NCBI GenBank assembly: GCA_027451265.1
Contig: DAIDJT010000120.1
Span: 1 to 7,924, forward strand
Origin: Bacteroidales bacterium
GTDB lineage: Bacteria > Bacteroidota > Bacteroidia > Bacteroidales > VadinHA17
Reading direction: 5' to 3'
DNA: 7,924 bases
The position numbers and the translations under genes were made by a program. This document shows, piece after piece, positions 5,744 to 7,924 of this stretch (position 1 is its first letter; every line of letters begins with the position of its first letter). The notes beneath the pieces were generated by a model. That model did not search any database, had not been told where the DNA came from, and saw only the letters and a program-made list of their open reading frames with translations.

Positions 5744-6544
5744 ATGCTGCTCAATAGTGATCATTCATCATTTTTCATGGATATCCAGTCACTGCAAAAC
5801 CGGATGAACAGGCTGCTCGACAGCCATACGCCATCACCCGAACTCACTGATTACTCCATTCTCAACTACCATATGAGACTTCTGGGGCAACTGGCCCTTG
5901 TGGAGAACAGCTCTATGACGATCTATGATATCCTTCAGAGGAAGTATGTTTTTGTCCGGAACCGGTTCCGTGAGCTGATCGACTATGATGAGAAAGCGGC
6001 TGCGGAAGAGGGATATGCCTTTTTTTTCAGGCTGATGCATCCTGATGATGTGTTGTTTGTCCTTGACACAAGCATCAGGTCGCTTGAGCACATGGCAGGG
6101 GTGCCGCACGCAGAGCGAAAGGATTACAAGACTGTATTCGAGTTCAGGTTAAGGAACAGGGAAGGAAAGTACATAAGGTTCATACAGCAGCTCGTCAACC
6201 TCGAGCTTGACCTGGCGGGGAATATGTGGCTGATTCTGATCCTGATGGATGTCAATCCCAACCAGCAGGGAGGCAAGCAGATGCTTCGAAGCACGATGAA
6301 CATGAGGACCGGGAAGGTGATTCCGTTCACGGAAGAAAAGGATGAAAGGCAGTCGCAGCTTACGAAGCGTGAACTGGAGATACTCGGGCTGCTTGCAAAG
6401 GGCATGGCCAGCAAGGAGATTGCAGAGCAGCTGTTCCTTAGTGTCAACACGGTCAATAATCACCGCCAGAATATCATTGAAAAGATGGATGTGAGCAACA
6501 CATCCGAGGCTCTGTCATATGCGATGAGGATAGGAATAATTTAA
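5744..6544 (+). CDS. LuxR-family transcriptional regulator with PAS-like sensor region
   Basis: From ATG 5744 this is 266 residues. The C-terminus is a clear LuxR/GerE helix-turn-helix domain starting LTKRELEILGLLAKGMASKE (206-225), followed by IAEQLFLSVNTVNNHRQNII and EKMDVSNTSEAL. The N-terminal part has no receiver domain and no autoinducer-binding pattern. Residues about 55-165 look like a PAS_3-type fold: an HPDD turn (99-102), a FEFRLRN segment (132-138), then GKYIRFIQQL leading into a hydrophobic strand (MWLILILMDV). It probably senses an intracellular ligand or partner and binds DNA as a dimer. ATG 5777 (MDIQSLQN) is an alternative start with a more A/T-rich upstream context. The TTG at 5729 is unlikely. 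The MazG-like gene begins 13 bp downstream, so they are likely one transcript. Confidence 0.9.
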   Translation: MLLNSDHSSFFMDIQSLQNRMNRLLDSHTPSPELTDYSILNYHMRLLGQLALVENSSMTIYDILQRKYVFVRNRFRELIDYDEKAAAEEGYAFFFRLMHPDDVLFVLDTSIRSLEHMAGVPHAERKDYKTVFEFRLRNREGKYIRFIQQLVNLELDLAGNMWLILILMDVNPNQQGGKQMLRSTMNMRTGKVIPFTEEKDERQSQLTKRELEILGLLAKGMASKEIAEQLFLSVNTVNNHRQNIIEKMDVSNTSEALSYAMRIGII

Positions 6545-6557
6545 AGACATATATGAG

Positions 6558-6896
6558 ATGAGTGATTTTCAGATGCTTATTGATGAGCTCGTTAAGTTCC
6601 GTGATGACAGGCAGTGGGCGCAGTTTCATAATACAAAGGACCTTGCCCTGGCGTTGTCAATAGAAGCGGCGGAGCTGAATGAGCTTTTCCTCTGGAAGCC
6701 GGTGGAGGAGTGTGAAAATGTTGACAGGAACAGGCTGAAAGAGGAGCTTGCCGATGTATTTGCATACAGCCTGCTGCTTGCCGGCAAGCATGGCTTTGAC
6801 GTGAAAGAGATAGTACTGGAAAAAATCAGGAAGAACAACGAGAAATACCCTGTTGACAAGTCAAAGGGTACGGCAAGGAAGTATAATGAGTTGTAA
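6558..6896 (+). CDS. MazG-like nucleotide pyrophosphohydrolase (dCTPase/RS21-C6 type)
   Basis: This 112-residue protein is a short all-alpha NTP pyrophosphohydrolase, the size of the dCTPP1/RS21-C6 group rather than two-domain MazG. The Mg2+-binding pattern ExxE...ExxD is intact: E36 and E39 in SIEAAELNE, then E63 and D66 in KEELADVFAY. Other family marks are FRDDRQWAQFHNTKDLALAL near the N-terminus and KIRKNNEKYPVDKSKG at the end, where the N..KYP motif helps bind the nucleotide. These enzymes hydrolyse (d)NTPs to (d)NMP and pyrophosphate and clear modified or excess nucleotides; the exact base preference cannot be read here. It lies 13 bp after the LuxR gene and 48 bp before the macro-domain gene, suggesting a shared transcript. 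Confidence 0.93.
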   Translation: MSDFQMLIDELVKFRDDRQWAQFHNTKDLALALSIEAAELNELFLWKPVEECENVDRNRLKEELADVFAYSLLLAGKHGFDVKEIVLEKIRKNNEKYPVDKSKGTARKYNEL

Positions 6897-6944
6897 TTGC
6901 TTTTAAGCCGGAAGCCAACCTCAGTAACCATACAGGATTGAACG

Positions 6945-7457
6945 ATGATAAAACTGTTGTTTGGTGACATTACAAAGATCTCAGTTGATGCGATAGTCAA
7001 CGCGGCAAATTCGTCCCTTCTCGGCGGGGGAGGGGTTGACGGGGCAATCCACAGGGCCGGAGGCAAGGCAATCATGGATGAATGTATAAAGATCAGTGAA
7101 AGAAAGGGTGGATGCCCTGCCGGTGAGGCCGTGATAACCACGGCCGGAAAGCTGCCGGCACGGTATGTAATCCATACAGTGGGGCCGGTATGGCACGGCG
7201 GTATGAAAAATGAGGATAAGTTGCTTGCAAACGCCTATATCAACTCATTAAAGCTTGCAGTGAAGAACGGAGTAAAAACAATTGCATTTCCCAATATCAG
7301 CACCGGAGTCTACGCCTTCCCGAAGGAAAGAGCAGCGAAGATTGCAATTTCTACGGTCAGGCAGTTTCTGAAGACTGACAAATCGCTGAGTGAGGTGGTA
7401 TTTGTTTGTTTTGACCGCGAGAACTTTGTGATCTATGAGAGACTGCTGAAGGTCTGA
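6945..7457 (+). CDS. Macro-domain protein, YmdB/MacroD-type ADP-ribose-processing enzyme
   Basis: This 170-residue protein is a single macro domain with no extra regions, the same size as E. coli YmdB. The ADP-ribose-binding elements are complete: GDIT (7-10) with D8, NAANSSLLGGGGVDGAIHRA (19-38) with N22 and D32, AVITTAGKLPARYVIHTVGP (62-81), and ISTGVYAFP (118-126) for the diphosphate loop. MacroD-type enzymes remove the acetyl group from O-acetyl-ADP-ribose and reverse ADP-ribosylation on acidic side chains or nucleic acids. This protein has the residues expected for such activity, but its actual target is unknown. It follows the MazG-like gene. Both act on nucleotides or their derivatives, so joint metabolite repair is plausible. 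No toxin-like ADP-ribosyltransferase is visible next to it. Confidence 0.94.
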   Translation: MIKLLFGDITKISVDAIVNAANSSLLGGGGVDGAIHRAGGKAIMDECIKISERKGGCPAGEAVITTAGKLPARYVIHTVGPVWHGGMKNEDKLLANAYINSLKLAVKNGVKTIAFPNISTGVYAFPKERAAKIAISTVRQFLKTDKSLSEVVFVCFDRENFVIYERLLKV

Positions 7458-7489
7458 GCAGTGAGTTTACGGAAAATTGTCACAGGCAA

Positions 7490-7504
7490 AATTCCCATGG
7501 AATT
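7490..7504. repeat. Short palindrome AATTCC-CAT-GGAATT
   Basis: Two 6-bp arms around a 3-nt centre lie in the 104-bp gap between the macro-domain gene and the gyrase-CTD-like gene. It could be a small operator or hairpin; it is too short, and lacks a T-tract, to call a terminator. Confidence 0.3.
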
Positions 7505-7561
7505 ATGCAGGAGGAAATTGAATAATTGCCACATTTGGGTTCTAATCAAAACGTGTTAACA

Positions 7562-7924
7562 ATGCAAAGTGCCGATAGCCTGAAAAGAAGAATAGAAATG
7601 GAAGAAAGGAATGTTTCGATAAGGGAATCTTCTTCCGGACCAGCAGCGATTAAATTGGGCGACGATTCCAATTCCGGTGAAATCCTTGTTTTCACTTCCC
7701 TGTGCAATGTTTATAAGGTTCCTAAGAAGGAGATCCCCGACAAGGTACAGGCATTGCAGAAAGTTGACCTTGAGCCGGGAGAAAGGCCGGTTTATCTTAC
7801 CGGAGAAAAGAGGTACAAGGGTTTTCTGATTGTGGCATTCGAAAATGGGAAAATGGGAAAGATCTCCCTGAAAAGTTTTGAAACCGAATATGCCAGGAAG
7901 AAACTAAAGGGTGCTTTCAACAAC
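7562..7924 (+). CDS. GyrA/ParC C-terminal beta-propeller-like protein (3' end outside window)
   Basis: The visible part is 121 residues, still open at the window end. After a charged, probably flexible start (1-37), two segments read like successive blades of the DNA-wrapping C-terminal beta-propeller of gyrase A / topoisomerase IV A. The first is GEILVFTSLCNVYKVPKKEI (39-58) followed by DLEPGERPVYLTGEKR (69-84). The second is KGFLIVAFENGKMGKISLKS (86-105) ending ARKKLKGAFN (111-120). An in-frame stop lies just upstream (7523-7525), so the gene really begins here and has no N-terminal cleavage-reunion domain with the catalytic tyrosine. ATG 7562 is preferred; GTG 7553 is an alternative. A role in DNA binding or wrapping, or in modulating topoisomerase, is inferred. 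The canonical GyrA box is not seen in this part. Confidence 0.7.
   Translation, partial: MQSADSLKRRIEMEERNVSIRESSSGPAAIKLGDDSNSGEILVFTSLCNVYKVPKKEIPDKVQALQKVDLEPGERPVYLTGEKRYKGFLIVAFENGKMGKISLKSFETEYARKKLKGAFNN

Noticed and set aside
6626..7141. A 171-codon open frame on the minus strand across the MazG-like and macro genes
   Set aside because: It is antisense to two well-supported genes and spans their spacer; the Ser/Phe/Leu-rich translation is typical of a shadow frame.
7505..7562. Short upstream ORFs or a leader peptide before the gyrase-CTD-like gene
   Set aside because: The candidates are only 6-13 codons with poor start/ribosome-site spacing and no attenuator-like hairpin.

Overview
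The window looks like a chromosomal segment from a member of the Bacteroidota, probably a Bacteroidales/Marinilabiliales-type organism with mid-range base composition. The evidence is three good matches to the Bacteroidota -7 promoter element (TAnnTTTG) placed just upstream of genes, the scarcity of Shine-Dalgarno sites (one clear exception, before the ABC exporter), and family signatures such as the duplicated 'YMHEVQK..TLYSIA' LysM module. The assignment is inferred from these signals, not from a marker gene.

Left part (1-2926): the tail of a GatB/YqeY-type protein converges on a stand-alone HD-domain protein that resembles the (p)ppGpp hydrolase half of SpoT/RelA. A 181-bp divergent spacer separates that gene from a full-length ABCB/MsbA-type ABC exporter half-transporter on the + strand. 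The exporter converges on pdxH across about 150 bp carrying three 26-bp tandem repeats and one degenerate inverted copy.

Middle part (2927-5699): pdxH (vitamin B6 salvage, - strand) is divergent from a secreted protein with three LysM domains and a long Gln/Pro/Ala-rich linker. That gene converges on a two-gene minus-strand unit: a cysteine-rich protein resembling the L-2-amino-thiazoline-4-carboxylate hydrolase family, followed by a small exported protein of unknown function. The two lie in the same frame, 12 bp apart.

Right part (5711-7924): the remaining genes are all on the + strand. They encode a LuxR-type regulator with a PAS-like sensor region, a MazG-like nucleotide pyrophosphohydrolase 13 bp downstream, a MacroD/YmdB-type macro-domain protein, and the start of a protein resembling only the C-terminal beta-propeller of GyrA/ParC, cut by the window end. 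The LuxR promoter overlaps the start region of the divergent cysteine-protein gene, so the two units may be co-controlled. MazG and macro proteins both act on nucleotides or nucleotide derivatives, so a housekeeping role in metabolite clean-up is a reasonable guess.

There is no CRISPR array, rRNA, tRNA, insertion sequence or obvious phage gene. I do not see a clear undescribed multi-gene system. The most unusual items are the stand-alone gyrase-CTD-like gene, the repeat array between convergent genes, and the cysteine-rich/exported gene pair.
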